Assembly (NCBI GenBank): GCA_016720935.1
Contig: JADKJP010000006.1
Location: 62,001 to 126,000, forward strand
Length of the DNA stretch: 64,000 nt
Origin: Bacteroidota bacterium
Lineage (GTDB): Bacteria > Bacteroidota > Bacteroidia > AKYH767-A > 2013-40CM-41-45
Direction: 5' to 3'
Shown here: positions 8,090-16,143 of the stretch, in pieces
Layout: every line of letters begins with the position of its first letter
Numbering within the stretch: position 1 is the first letter of the stretch
The notes under the pieces: model-generated
Told to the model about the DNA's origin: nothing
The model's input: the letters and a program-made list of their open reading frames with translations, nothing else
Database searches by the model: none
Made by a program: the position numbers and the translations under genes

Positions 8090-10877
8090 CGGAGGGTGTT
8101 ACAATTGCAATTCCTGTACTGTCTTTGCAAACGGAAGAAGTGGTTGAAAAAGTAACAGTAATGGAGTCGGGTTGATAAATATGGACGGTGTCAGTCAGCA
8201 AGCATCCATGCACATCTGTTGTATTTACTATAAACGTGTCGGGAGCCAGGTTGGAAATTTCATATGCAAAACCCAGACTATCGGACCAGGAATAATAATA
8301 TGGTGGTGTTCCACCTTGTGCGATTACCTTTGCATAACCATTCTTATAGTTATAACAAGATACATTTTTTGTGGAAGGATAGGTTTCAAATGTCACACAA
8401 ACATTATTTGATAATGCGAATGCACCGAATTGAGTTATTGTATTTAAAGAAGTTACATTACCGATGATACTATCTCCTGAAGAATGAGAATTGCCAAGAT
8501 CCTTCCACCGCGTGCCATTCCAACCGGCTACACGCATTTCAGTAGGTTTGGTTAGAATACAATCATCATCATTCCAACTCAGATTAACTTTTACAGCTGA
8601 AGAACCATTTGTACGGTACAATTTCCAATAATCACAAGCACTTATGTTCTCAATTGTAGAATCCATTTCATTCCCGTAATTCTGTTGTGCAGGAATGAGA
8701 ACCGACAGGAAAGCATCCGTTGTATTGGCAGGTGCTGAAATTCCCAATGGATGATAGGGATGGGTTAATTCAGGAGATCCGAGTGGGAATAAAAATGAAT
8801 CGTTACCGATCTTGGAGACAAATCCCATAATATAACTTGAATCACTTCCCCCAGTTACTTTTATATTGTCGCTTAGCGTAAGTAAATTGATCGAATCGGA
8901 ATGCAGATAGTATTTGAATAAATTTAAGGAATCGGTAACTGTGATAGGAGTTGCCAATTCAACATAGTTTCCTTTTTTGTCTACTTCGAGCTTTTTGAAC
9001 TGAATTGTTCCGGAGCCATTCCTTTGAATTGTTTGTATGGATCCGGCTTTAAATTTTGAAAATCCCCCGTTTGCACCAAATTGCATACCGCTTGTACTTT
9101 CTACAACAACATCACCGGAGAAGAATGTCGATTCTGAGTATGCAGGGTAAATGTTCACTCCGGAGCCTTTTTGAATGAAGGTCACATTGCCGTCAAACTT
9201 GTCTCCGAATGAATTTGCTAAAATAAAATTATGTGCAGTTGAACTTGAATCTTTGATGATGGTATTCCAGCCAAATGTATTTCCGCCGCTACAGACATCG
9301 CCTGTGGTTCCATACCTTGTAATCGTAACAGAGGAGTCAAAACTTGCTCCATTTAATTGAATGTTCCGGCCATAAAAAGAAAATGGCCGCTCAAAATAAA
9401 CACCAGAATTCAATATTAGTTTACTCGAAGCATTGTTCATTATAATTGAAACACTGTCAGAACTTGAATATTGAAAATTCTTTAATGTTAAAATACCGGT
9501 AAATGTGGATAATATGGATAGTGAACCTGTGCCTACAACTGTACTTATTCCTCCGGAATTCCCGAAGTTCATTCCTGCAAGAGCATTGTCAAGGATCAAT
9601 TTACCCTCAAATACTGCATCCCCGGAGTTGGCTACATAAAAGCGATCAGAACCTGTTGTGGAATTCAGATTTTTCATCGTTACACTGTCCTGAAAAAGAG
9701 ACTTGTTTATGCTCATGGTGCCGATGCCGTTTTTAATTACAACCGGTGAGGCGAATGTGTCGGGAGCGCTTGTTCCTGTGGTGAAGGTGCAAGCGGAAGA
9801 AGGATTGTGATAAATAGTTGTAGCCTTCGCAAAATAAGACCCTCCAAGAGATGTCGAATTGGAAGAGCCTGTAGTTGTGATTGAAGTGATTCCTAGAAAT
9901 CGTGTCCCGTCAAGATAAAGTAATGGAGCACTTGCGCTGAATGTTGCTTTGAAGCTGGAGCCTGATTCAAAGGCCAAACGAGCTGTTCCTGTAAGAGTCA
10001 ATGAAATACTAAGAGTTGAATCTGATTGCACAAAATTCCGAAAATACAGATACCCGGCACTAAAGCCTCCGGCTCCTATGTAAAGATTCTTGCCATTAGC
10101 AAGACCCGCGCTCCCGGTTGAATAACCAAAATACACTTCACCATTCGGAGTATCAAAAGTTATATTGCCATTGTAAGCAGCTGTTCCGTAATAGTTGGAC
10201 CAGATATTTTTCCCTTGAAAACACACATCTCCATTAAATGTATTTCCTGAGCCGCGGTGTGCAAGATAAATTTTAGATGTGCTGCGATTAGCCAGCCAGA
10301 GTCGGGAATTGAATGTGTCCGGAAAGGAATCCGATAATACAAGTATTCCATTGGCGCTATCAACAATTGAAACCGCGCTATTAAAGGTGTTTCCACCTTT
10401 TCCGTTATCAGTAGCTGTTCCCTTTTTTACCACACTCAATGAATCGTTGAATGTGGAACCATTTAAGAGGATACTGTTTCCTGTTGCATAAACTTTTGCT
10501 CCGAACTGAGTTCCTTTAAAAGTAATGGTGGCAGTTCCATACATTGAAAGTATACCATTGTTGACTTGTCCGGATGTAAAAGTTGCATTTCCACTAACAG
10601 TAAGTGAATAAGATTGCAAGTCCAGTACTCCGGAATTGATTGAAATAAGCTTTATGCTGGTGTTGGAAGCAAGGTGTACATTGTTTGAGCCGGTGACAAT
10701 GGTGACACTGTCATTGCTTGAAGGTACTCCATTCGGGGTCCAGTTTGTACTCGTTGACCAATCAGTGGATGTTGTACCATTCCAGGTAAAATTACCGGCA
10801 AAGGCTTGCACATTAATTGCAAAAACAAAGATTAATAAAACTAAAAGTCGTCTTGAAGTAGAAATAATATTTTTCAT
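8043..10877 (-). CDS. Giant SprB-repeat/beta-helix surface protein, N-terminal part of a frameshifted gene
   Basis: 944 codons with a signal peptide (RRLLVLLIFVFAINVQAFA) followed by the typical module FTWNGTTSTDWSTSTNW, which opens many Bacteroidota T9SS cargo proteins. Residues ~60-690 are repetitive Ser/Thr/Gly-rich beta strands (GNTFNS, GDVVVESTSG). From ~815 the first two SprB-like repeats begin, and the frame is lost inside the second at GGTPP, continuing in another frame as YNYLWSLSGNEDS. The combined gene 4754-10877 is 6124 nt, one more than a multiple of three, and would encode about 2040 aa. It lies 14 nt after the 150-aa secreted gene, probably one operon. Confidence 0.8.
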   Translation of the reverse strand: MKNIISTSRRLLVLLIFVFAINVQAFAGNFTWNGTTSTDWSTSTNWTPNGVPSSNDSVTIVTGSNNVHLASNTSIKLISINSGVLDLQSYSLTVSGNATFTSGQVNNGILSMYGTATITFKGTQFGAKVYATGNSILLNGSTFNDSLSVVKKGTATDNGKGGNTFNSAVSIVDSANGILVLSDSFPDTFNSRLWLANRSTSKIYLAHRGSGNTFNGDVCFQGKNIWSNYYGTAAYNGNITFDTPNGEVYFGYSTGSAGLANGKNLYIGAGGFSAGYLYFRNFVQSDSTLSISLTLTGTARLAFESGSSFKATFSASAPLLYLDGTRFLGITSITTTGSSNSTSLGGSYFAKATTIYHNPSSACTFTTGTSAPDTFASPVVIKNGIGTMSINKSLFQDSVTMKNLNSTTGSDRFYVANSGDAVFEGKLILDNALAGMNFGNSGGISTVVGTGSLSILSTFTGILTLKNFQYSSSDSVSIIMNNASSKLILNSGVYFERPFSFYGRNIQLNGASFDSSVTITRYGTTGDVCSGGNTFGWNTIIKDSSSTAHNFILANSFGDKFDGNVTFIQKGSGVNIYPAYSESTFFSGDVVVESTSGMQFGANGGFSKFKAGSIQTIQRNGSGTIQFKKLEVDKKGNYVELATPITVTDSLNLFKYYLHSDSINLLTLSDNIKVTGGSDSSYIMGFVSKIGNDSFLFPLGSPELTHPYHPLGISAPANTTDAFLSVLIPAQQNYGNEMDSTIENISACDYWKLYRTNGSSAVKVNLSWNDDDCILTKPTEMRVAGWNGTRWKDLGNSHSSGDSIIGNVTSLNTITQFGAFALSNNVCVTFETYPSTKNVSCYNYKNGYAKVIAQGGTPPYYYSWSDSLGFAYEISNLAPDTFIVNTTDVHGCLLTDTVHIYQPDSITVTFSTTSSVCKDSTGIAIVTPSGGTPPLQLPLVTFRK

Positions 10878-10891
10878 GGTGAGGAAAGGTT

Positions 10892-11344
10892 TTAGCGATT
10901 AAAAAGCACTGAATCTGTAAAGGAGCCATCTTGCCGTTTTATCCGAATTTCCGCAAAATAATCGGTCAGTCCGGGATAATGTCCAAGTCCTATACTGACA
11001 TTAAAATCATTCCTATAAAAGGATGTTCCATCTCCAAATGATCCGGGAACATCGAATAGGAAGTTTTTGGATAAGTAGTCACTGCCACCCAAAACTGAAC
11101 CGAGTTTAACTTCAATCTGATCGATTCCTACGGTATCAAAAAGATCGATTGACATGTTTGCAGAAAACACTGTGGTATCCGTTAATGCCGGCAAACCACC
11201 CAGACTAGTGTCAGAGCTAATGGCAGTAACCTGCACAGACATAGCCAAAACAGGATATTGATTTGATTGAGCAGAAATAATTTTATTACTAAAACAAAAT
11301 AAGGCGAACAAAAAAATCGCCTTGAAGCAAAGGGGAGTTTTCAT
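10892..11344 (-). CDS. Small exported protein, first gene of the surface-protein operon
   Basis: 150 residues with a signal peptide (CFKAIFLFALFCFSNKIISAQS). The mature part is Asp/Ser/Thr-rich and beta-prone, with VGIDQIEVKLGS and a C-terminal FAEIRIKRQDGSFTDSVLFNR. No T9SS sorting domain is present and I do not recognise a family. It is followed after 14 nt by the giant SprB-repeat gene, so it is probably co-expressed with it and may be a periplasmic or surface accessory of that protein; that role is only inferred from position. Confidence 0.7.
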   Translation of the reverse strand: MKTPLCFKAIFLFALFCFSNKIISAQSNQYPVLAMSVQVTAISSDTSLGGLPALTDTTVFSANMSIDLFDTVGIDQIEVKLGSVLGGSDYLSKNFLFDVPGSFGDGTSFYRNDFNVSIGLGHYPGLTDYFAEIRIKRQDGSFTDSVLFNR

Positions 11345-11869
11345 GAGATTTGATTTATTAATTAAAAAAACACCAAAATGACCAGGAAAATAATATGAAT
11401 AAAAAAAGAACGAATAATTGAAATCCTTATGCTATTAAAAACAAACAGCAAAAAATAATTGAAAAATTAATATGAAAAAATAATCAACGAAATACCTCTA
11501 TCGAAGGTAAGAATGTAAAATTTAGATATGCAATTAATTTAACAAAAATATTTTCATTAATTGACGAAAATCATAAAATCATATGCCAGTGAATTCAAAT
11601 TAGAATGATTCTAAATAGAAAAGTGGAATTTAAAATCGGTTAGGAATGATGGATATTTCTTTGAAATGAAGGATGTGAAGTAATTTTGCAGGAATATTCA
11701 GAAGACCAAAACAGATAAATGGGAAAATGTAATTTTCTAAAAGGGCTTTCATCTAAAGCAAGATGCTGGCAACATTTTGTACAAATGTTCTGCCAGCATC
11801 TTTGAATGAAATTAAAATAAAGATGAATAGAAATTTTGAAGCGAGTTATTTTATTTCAAGTTGAGGGTT
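11345..11869. other. 525-nt AT-rich intergenic region
   Basis: No coding frame is convincing here. It should hold the promoter of the minus-strand operon starting at 11344, but no exact TAnnTTTG is found on that strand. On the plus strand TAATTTTG (11681-11688) has a TTG 17 bp upstream (11661-11663). The only strong structure is the hairpin at 11761-11801. Confidence 0.6.
11761..11801. terminator. Strong hairpin, possible terminator
   Basis: AGATGCTGGCA (11761-11771) pairs perfectly with TGCCAGCATCT (11791-11801). Inside it ACATTT pairs with AAATGT around a 5-nt loop, giving a ~17-bp stem with a 2-nt bulge. It lies 69 nt beyond the stop of the minus-strand T9SS gene, but neither strand has a long T run after it. 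Terminator or mRNA-stabilising hairpin. Confidence 0.45.
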
Positions 11870-12787
11870 TCAATGTGCCACCACAAAATTCATTCGATTG
11901 GAATGATTGCTGCTCACAAATTCAATCGCATAAACACCATTTGAAAATTGCCCGGTAGAAATGGACTGAGTTCCCGGAAGAATTTTTCCTTCCAGAATTT
12001 TCTTTCCAAGCATGTTGTAAACGCAATAGTTGATTTCTTCAGCATTCTTCGAAGAAATATTCAGATTTTCTTTTGATGGATTTGGAAACAAGGAATAAGA
12101 ACTTTCCAACAGATTGTTTGATCCAATGCCGGTAGTGCTGCTCAATTGCACATCATCAATAATCAATGATGTTCCAAGATGAGGTTCTGTAGGCATATCG
12201 GCTAAACTGAACTTCGTGCTGAAGTTTAATGAATAATACGCCACAGGATCAGGTGATGTAAATGTGATCGGAACAGAAGTATAAGTATACACAGAAGAAA
12301 TTCCTGAAAAGACGACTTCCGCATTTCCAACCGGATTCATCATGTAGTCGTAGACAGTGAGCCTTGCGATTCCGGAATCATCGGCAACTGAATTGTATTT
12401 GTAATAAAAACTAAAATCAGTTGGTTGAATCTGAATGCTTACAAATTCCAGAGCACCCCAGGCGGTATACACGGAATCTGTATCCGCACTCACACTGCCT
12501 GCAATCCCATGATTTGTTGTGTAATTGTAAGCGTTGCGCATTTCCATCGCGAAATTGCCAGTGTTGGCATCAGCTGTCTTTGAATAGTAGGGCCCATCCC
12601 AGACAATCGAATCCATAATTGTATTTCCAAGCGAATCAATGCTCACTGACATGAGATAGACATTTCCCCAATTGCTTAAGGTTCCATCCCAATTCAGGGT
12701 TTCAAAATTACCATTCGGTATCTGGGCGGAAACCTGCTTATTGCTGAACAGCAAGGCGAAGAAAAGAAGGGGTAGAAGCTTTTTCAT
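11870..12787 (-). CDS. T9SS type A sorting domain protein
   Basis: 305 residues: signal peptide (MKKLLPLLFFALLFSNKQVSAQ), then IPNGNFETLNWDGTLSNWG..., the typical opening of a carbohydrate-binding-like jelly-roll (PCMD-like) domain in Bacteroidota. A beta-rich body runs to about 215, and a T9SS type A domain (SYSLFPNPSKENLNISS ... GVYAIEF, about 225-305) follows. It is predicted to be exported by T9SS and attached to or released from the cell surface. Function unknown; the domain layout suggests glycan binding. It lies downstream of the TPR-HTH regulator gene on the same strand with a 155-nt gap that holds repeated motifs, so it may be one of its targets. Confidence 0.82.
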   Translation of the reverse strand: MKKLLPLLFFALLFSNKQVSAQIPNGNFETLNWDGTLSNWGNVYLMSVSIDSLGNTIMDSIVWDGPYYSKTADANTGNFAMEMRNAYNYTTNHGIAGSVSADTDSVYTAWGALEFVSIQIQPTDFSFYYKYNSVADDSGIARLTVYDYMMNPVGNAEVVFSGISSVYTYTSVPITFTSPDPVAYYSLNFSTKFSLADMPTEPHLGTSLIIDDVQLSSTTGIGSNNLLESSYSLFPNPSKENLNISSKNAEEINYCVYNMLGKKILEGKILPGTQSISTGQFSNGVYAIEFVSSNHSNRMNFVVAH

Positions 12788-12866
12788 AGGATTTGGTTTT
12801 TGGATTTGGTTTGGTCTGGAATTACAGTTGTAAAACTAAATCCATCAGGGGCAATTACCTATTTTT

Positions 12867-12891
12867 TCAGGTAGACTTGAGGTAGACAAGG
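12867..12891. promoter_or_regulatory. Candidate regulator binding motif
   Basis: The segment contains TCAGGTAGAC directly followed by TTGAGGTAGACAA, a direct repeat of AGGTAGAC. A closely related arrangement occurs at 46112-46136 and 46160-46179, before the second TPR-HTH gene. It lies 80 nt upstream of the T9SS gene start at 12787. Confidence 0.35.
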
Positions 12892-12942
12892 TCGTAAAAA
12901 ACAGTATACAGCAGGTAAACAAATTGGGAAATTATAATGAAA

Positions 12943-14568
12943 TCATAGTTTCAGGATAAATTCGGTCAGATTGTCCTCCGAATTAAGCTGAAGTTTTTTG
13001 CGTAAACGATAGCGAGCTGTCTTGACACTGTCCGGAGAAATATTCAGAATTCCGGCCATCTCTTTGATCGATAAATTGAGCTTGATGAGGGCACAAATTT
13101 TCAGATCATTCGGACTGATATCAGGATAAGCCTGCCGGATCCTCGCATAAAAGTTCTTGTTGATGCTTTCAAACTGAACGTTGAAATCAGCCCACTCTTT
13201 TTCCTGGTTTTGTCCTTTGTTGACCAAACGGGTAAGCGGACTGTCCTTCGAAATGCTCTGATCCGCTTCGAGTTTTTCGCGAAGTTCCTGCATGAGCTCG
13301 TTTTTTTGTAACATCTGAACCGTCAGCGCCGATAACTGAGCTTCCTTGTATTCCAGTTCATTTTGCATGTATTGTTCGCGCAGTACTTTTTGTTCTTCAA
13401 GCGCTTTGACGAGTTCTACTTTGGTCTGCAAGAGCAATTTGTCGCGTTTGTGATTTTTACGGATAAAATAAATGATACCACCGGCAAAGAGCAGGAGGAA
13501 AGCGATGGTAGCCCAAAGAAGATAATTTGTAAGTCTGGAAATGTCATTTTCATTCTGAATAAGCTTCAGCTGACGTTCTTTTTCCGCTACATCAAACTGG
13601 ATCTCCAGGCTTTTCTGAATCTTTTGTTTCTCCCAGGAATTCATGGAGTCGCGAATGACAGCTTCTTCTTCACTCAATTTCAGTGCACCTGAAAAATCGC
13701 CTTGTACTTTTTTCAGCTCAATCAAATGGTCAATCGCATTGAGGTAGAATGAACGATCCGACAGTACTTTCGCAATGGATTCGGCTTTCAGATAATCAGA
13801 TTCTGCTTCGTTAAAATTCTTTTCGAAATGCATTTTCCATTTGCCGATTGCCAATAATGCCATCACTTCCTCCTGACGATTGCCGGTGCTGTCAGACAGG
13901 AAAAATGCTCGATCGTAAAGGGATTTACTTTCACTTTTGTTGCCTTTTGCCGCTTCGATATCCGCGACACGGATCAGGGAAACCGGAAGGTATCTGTAAT
14001 CTTTTGTAAGGATTCTTTCTTCCAGAGCTTTGCGATGAAAATATTCTGATGAATCGGGAAGATTCAGTTTTGAATAAGCAACACCAAGGGAATTGTAAAT
14101 AATTCCAAGATATGTAGTTGTGTCTTCATTTTCCGAAAAACCAAGTAAGGCTTCTTTACTCATTGCAGCAGCTTCTCTGTATTTCCCTTGCCGTAAATTA
14201 ATCGTACTGATCAGCTGCAGACATTTACTGCGCCCCTGCAGCGCCTTAGCCGGAAAGGTTTTTTCGAATTTTTTAAATTCTTCCATGGCCCTGAGTGCGT
14301 AATCAAGTCCATCCGTATAACTCACACTGTACGTACAAATCCCCATGTCAAGCAAGGCGAGGGCAATGTTTTCAGTGTCTTGTTCAGTTTTCGCCTCTTC
14401 GTACGCTTCTCCAAACAAACGAAGCGCGTCAATGTCATTGTCTTTAAAAAGCTCGTCCCAGCCTTTATCAAGAAGGTCTTTGGATTTTGAGGCAAAAAGT
14501 TCGGGTGAAGCAAAGAAGCAGAATAAAAAAATCACCAGAAGAGATGGAAAAGTTTTTGAGCTATTCAT
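12943..14568 (-). CDS. Membrane-anchored TPR protein with C-terminal HTH domain (regulator)
   Basis: 541 residues from the ATG at 14568. An upstream in-frame start at 14622 would fall inside the promoter and displace the signal peptide. Order: signal peptide (SSKTFPSLLVIFLFCFFASPELFA); tetratricopeptide-type helical repeats to about 310; a transmembrane segment (WATIAFLLLFAGGIIYFI, about 352-369); a coiled coil rich in Glu/Lys/Gln; and a C-terminal LuxR-like helix-turn-helix (ISPNDLKICALIKL..IKEMAGILNISPDSVK). The topology puts the repeats in the periplasm and the HTH in the cytoplasm. The family is common in Bacteroidota, where ligands are unknown. A paralogue with the same layout lies at 46272-48119. 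Confidence 0.82.
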   Translation of the reverse strand: MNSSKTFPSLLVIFLFCFFASPELFASKSKDLLDKGWDELFKDNDIDALRLFGEAYEEAKTEQDTENIALALLDMGICTYSVSYTDGLDYALRAMEEFKKFEKTFPAKALQGRSKCLQLISTINLRQGKYREAAAMSKEALLGFSENEDTTTYLGIIYNSLGVAYSKLNLPDSSEYFHRKALEERILTKDYRYLPVSLIRVADIEAAKGNKSESKSLYDRAFFLSDSTGNRQEEVMALLAIGKWKMHFEKNFNEAESDYLKAESIAKVLSDRSFYLNAIDHLIELKKVQGDFSGALKLSEEEAVIRDSMNSWEKQKIQKSLEIQFDVAEKERQLKLIQNENDISRLTNYLLWATIAFLLLFAGGIIYFIRKNHKRDKLLLQTKVELVKALEEQKVLREQYMQNELEYKEAQLSALTVQMLQKNELMQELREKLEADQSISKDSPLTRLVNKGQNQEKEWADFNVQFESINKNFYARIRQAYPDISPNDLKICALIKLNLSIKEMAGILNISPDSVKTARYRLRKKLQLNSEDNLTEFILKL

Positions 14569-14604
14569 AATAATCTTCAGTGGTGCTGTAGCTTTTGTTG
14601 TTCT

Positions 14605-14633
14605 CAAAAATAAATTGTTCAATTGAATCTCAA
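14605..14633 (-). promoter_or_regulatory. Promoter of the TPR-HTH regulator gene
   Basis: On the minus strand TTG (14631-14633), 18 bp, TATTTTTG (14605-14612) match the Bacteroidota consensus. Transcription would start near 14600, about 30 nt before the ATG at 14568, which excludes the upstream start codon at 14622. Confidence 0.65.
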
Positions 14634-14678
14634 AACACTTCTGTCAATTTGTTTTTAATGTCAATGAAACAATCCTGT

Positions 14679-14772
14679 ATCACAAAGAACGCAAAGATTT
14701 TCACAAAGCGCACAAAGTGAAATTATGAAGACATACTTCTTTGCTCTGTGCATCCTTTGCGTTCTTTGTGAT
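14679..14772. repeat. Inverted repeat of CACAAAG/GCAAAG boxes
   Basis: An 18-bp arm at 14679-14696 (ATCACAAAGAACGCAAAG) is perfectly complementary to 14755-14772. Further CACAAAG/CACAGAG-like boxes lie inside both arms. It is the same kind of element as 1269-1364, placed between two divergent genes. The remainder of the 372-nt gap 14569-14940 holds promoters at both ends and nothing else recognisable. Confidence 0.8.
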
Positions 14773-14919
14773 AAATAATTGTTTTAATCCTATAAATACC
14801 CGCACTTAAAAGGGTTGGCCTTGAAATGTCACTTCAGTGCTATTCAGACTCCTCAAAAGTGTATTAAATGTGTTCATATCCTGAAACCAAAGAGTCATCC
14901 AAAAAGCCTTGCTTATTCG

Positions 14920-14927
14920 TACATTTG
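14920..14927 (+). promoter_or_regulatory. -7 element before the EPS locus
   Basis: TACATTTG matches TAnnTTTG and ends 13 nt before the first codon of the WecA-like gene, predicting a very short leader. No TTG -33 element at the expected distance. Confidence 0.5.
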
Positions 14928-14940
14928 TTGCATCTAAAAA

Positions 14941-16002
14941 ATGATGAACCCGCTTTTCCTTTCCGCCTTCACGGCATTCATGATTTCCCTGGCTTCGATC
15001 CCGTCTCTTATCAGGGTCGCAAAAAAGGTGGAACTATATGACGAGCCGGATGAACGAAAATTGCATCCAAGCAATATTCCATTGCTGGGCGGACTGGCAA
15101 TTTTCGCGGCGACGATATTTTCCTTCACATTCTGGGCAGCAGGTTACTTCGAGCAGCAACATCTGTTTATTGTAGCCTCACTGATCATTCTCTTTTTCCT
15201 TGGTTTACGGGATGATATCATGCCCTTGCGACCATCGGCGAAAATTTTTGGTCAGGCTGTCGCCGCTTTACTCGTAGTACTTTTTTGCAACATACGTTTG
15301 CTCGGTATGCACGGCTTATTTGGATTGCATGCTTTGCCCGTGTGGGTGCTGGTATTTGTTTCTGTTTTGGTAATTCTGTTCATCATCAATGCCTACAACC
15401 TGATCGATGGAGTGGATGGTCTGGCCGGAGGGTTGGGATTCATCGCATCAGCAGTATTTGGTGTGTTGTTTTATCAATACAATGATCTTCTGATGGCGGT
15501 ATTAGCGTTTTCTTTATGTGGCGCATTGCTCGGTTTTCTCTTTTTTAATTTTCATCCCGCGAAAATTTTCATGGGCGATACCGGATCCATGACACTCGGA
15601 TTTATTCTCGCGATTCTCTCGCTGCGTTTTGTTGAAGTGAGCCGAAGCGTTCAACTACCGGAGTTGTTTGATTCACGATCCGCTCCTGTAATGGTACTTG
15701 CCATTCTCATCATTCCGGTGGTCGATACATTACGTGTTTTCACCATTCGTATCATCCATAAACGATCACCTTTTTCTCCCGATCGAAACCACATTCACCA
15801 CAAATTGCTTCAATTGGGATTGAAGCCCGCATTGGTCACTTTGACGCTGTATTCCGTGAATTTGCTCTTCATTGCCGCCGCATACGTTTTTCGAAAACAG
15901 GATCCTTCTCTGGTTTTTTACCTGATGCTGGCTAATGCTTTGTTATTCACTCAGTTACCTTATCTGGTGCTGAAATTCAAAAAAATGAGGCAAATCGCCT
16001 GA
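14941..16002 (+). CDS. WecA/MraY-family undecaprenyl-phosphate sugar-1-phosphate transferase
   Basis: 353 residues, polytopic membrane protein (about 10-11 hydrophobic segments). Family motifs are intact: DD at 91-92, NAYNLIDGVDG at 150-160 (Mg and substrate site), GDTGSM at 212-217 and HIHH at 284-287. These enzymes move a sugar-1-phosphate, usually GlcNAc-1-P, onto undecaprenyl phosphate on the inner face of the inner membrane. Heading the EPS locus, it is probably the priming enzyme of the polymer. The first two codons are both ATG (14941 and 14944) and either may be used. Substrate inferred from the wecB/wecC neighbours. Confidence 0.88.
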   Translation: MMNPLFLSAFTAFMISLASIPSLIRVAKKVELYDEPDERKLHPSNIPLLGGLAIFAATIFSFTFWAAGYFEQQHLFIVASLIILFFLGLRDDIMPLRPSAKIFGQAVAALLVVLFCNIRLLGMHGLFGLHALPVWVLVFVSVLVILFIINAYNLIDGVDGLAGGLGFIASAVFGVLFYQYNDLLMAVLAFSLCGALLGFLFFNFHPAKIFMGDTGSMTLGFILAILSLRFVEVSRSVQLPELFDSRSAPVMVLAILIIPVVDTLRVFTIRIIHKRSPFSPDRNHIHHKLLQLGLKPALVTLTLYSVNLLFIAAAYVFRKQDPSLVFYLMLANALLFTQLPYLVLKFKKMRQIA

Positions 16003-16143
16003 AATCGCAACCCCTTTTCTTATAAACTGTACAACATCTTGTGATAAACCCCTCATTTCATCAGCGATTTGAGGCCGGGGAAAATTGAGGACTTTGTCCT
16101 GATCGAAGGATTTTCCCGTTTATCGGAAACATAAAATTTAAGA

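Noticed and set aside
14569..14622. 18-codon upstream extension of the first TPR-HTH gene
   Set aside because: It contains the -7 promoter element, and the signal peptide begins at the later Met.
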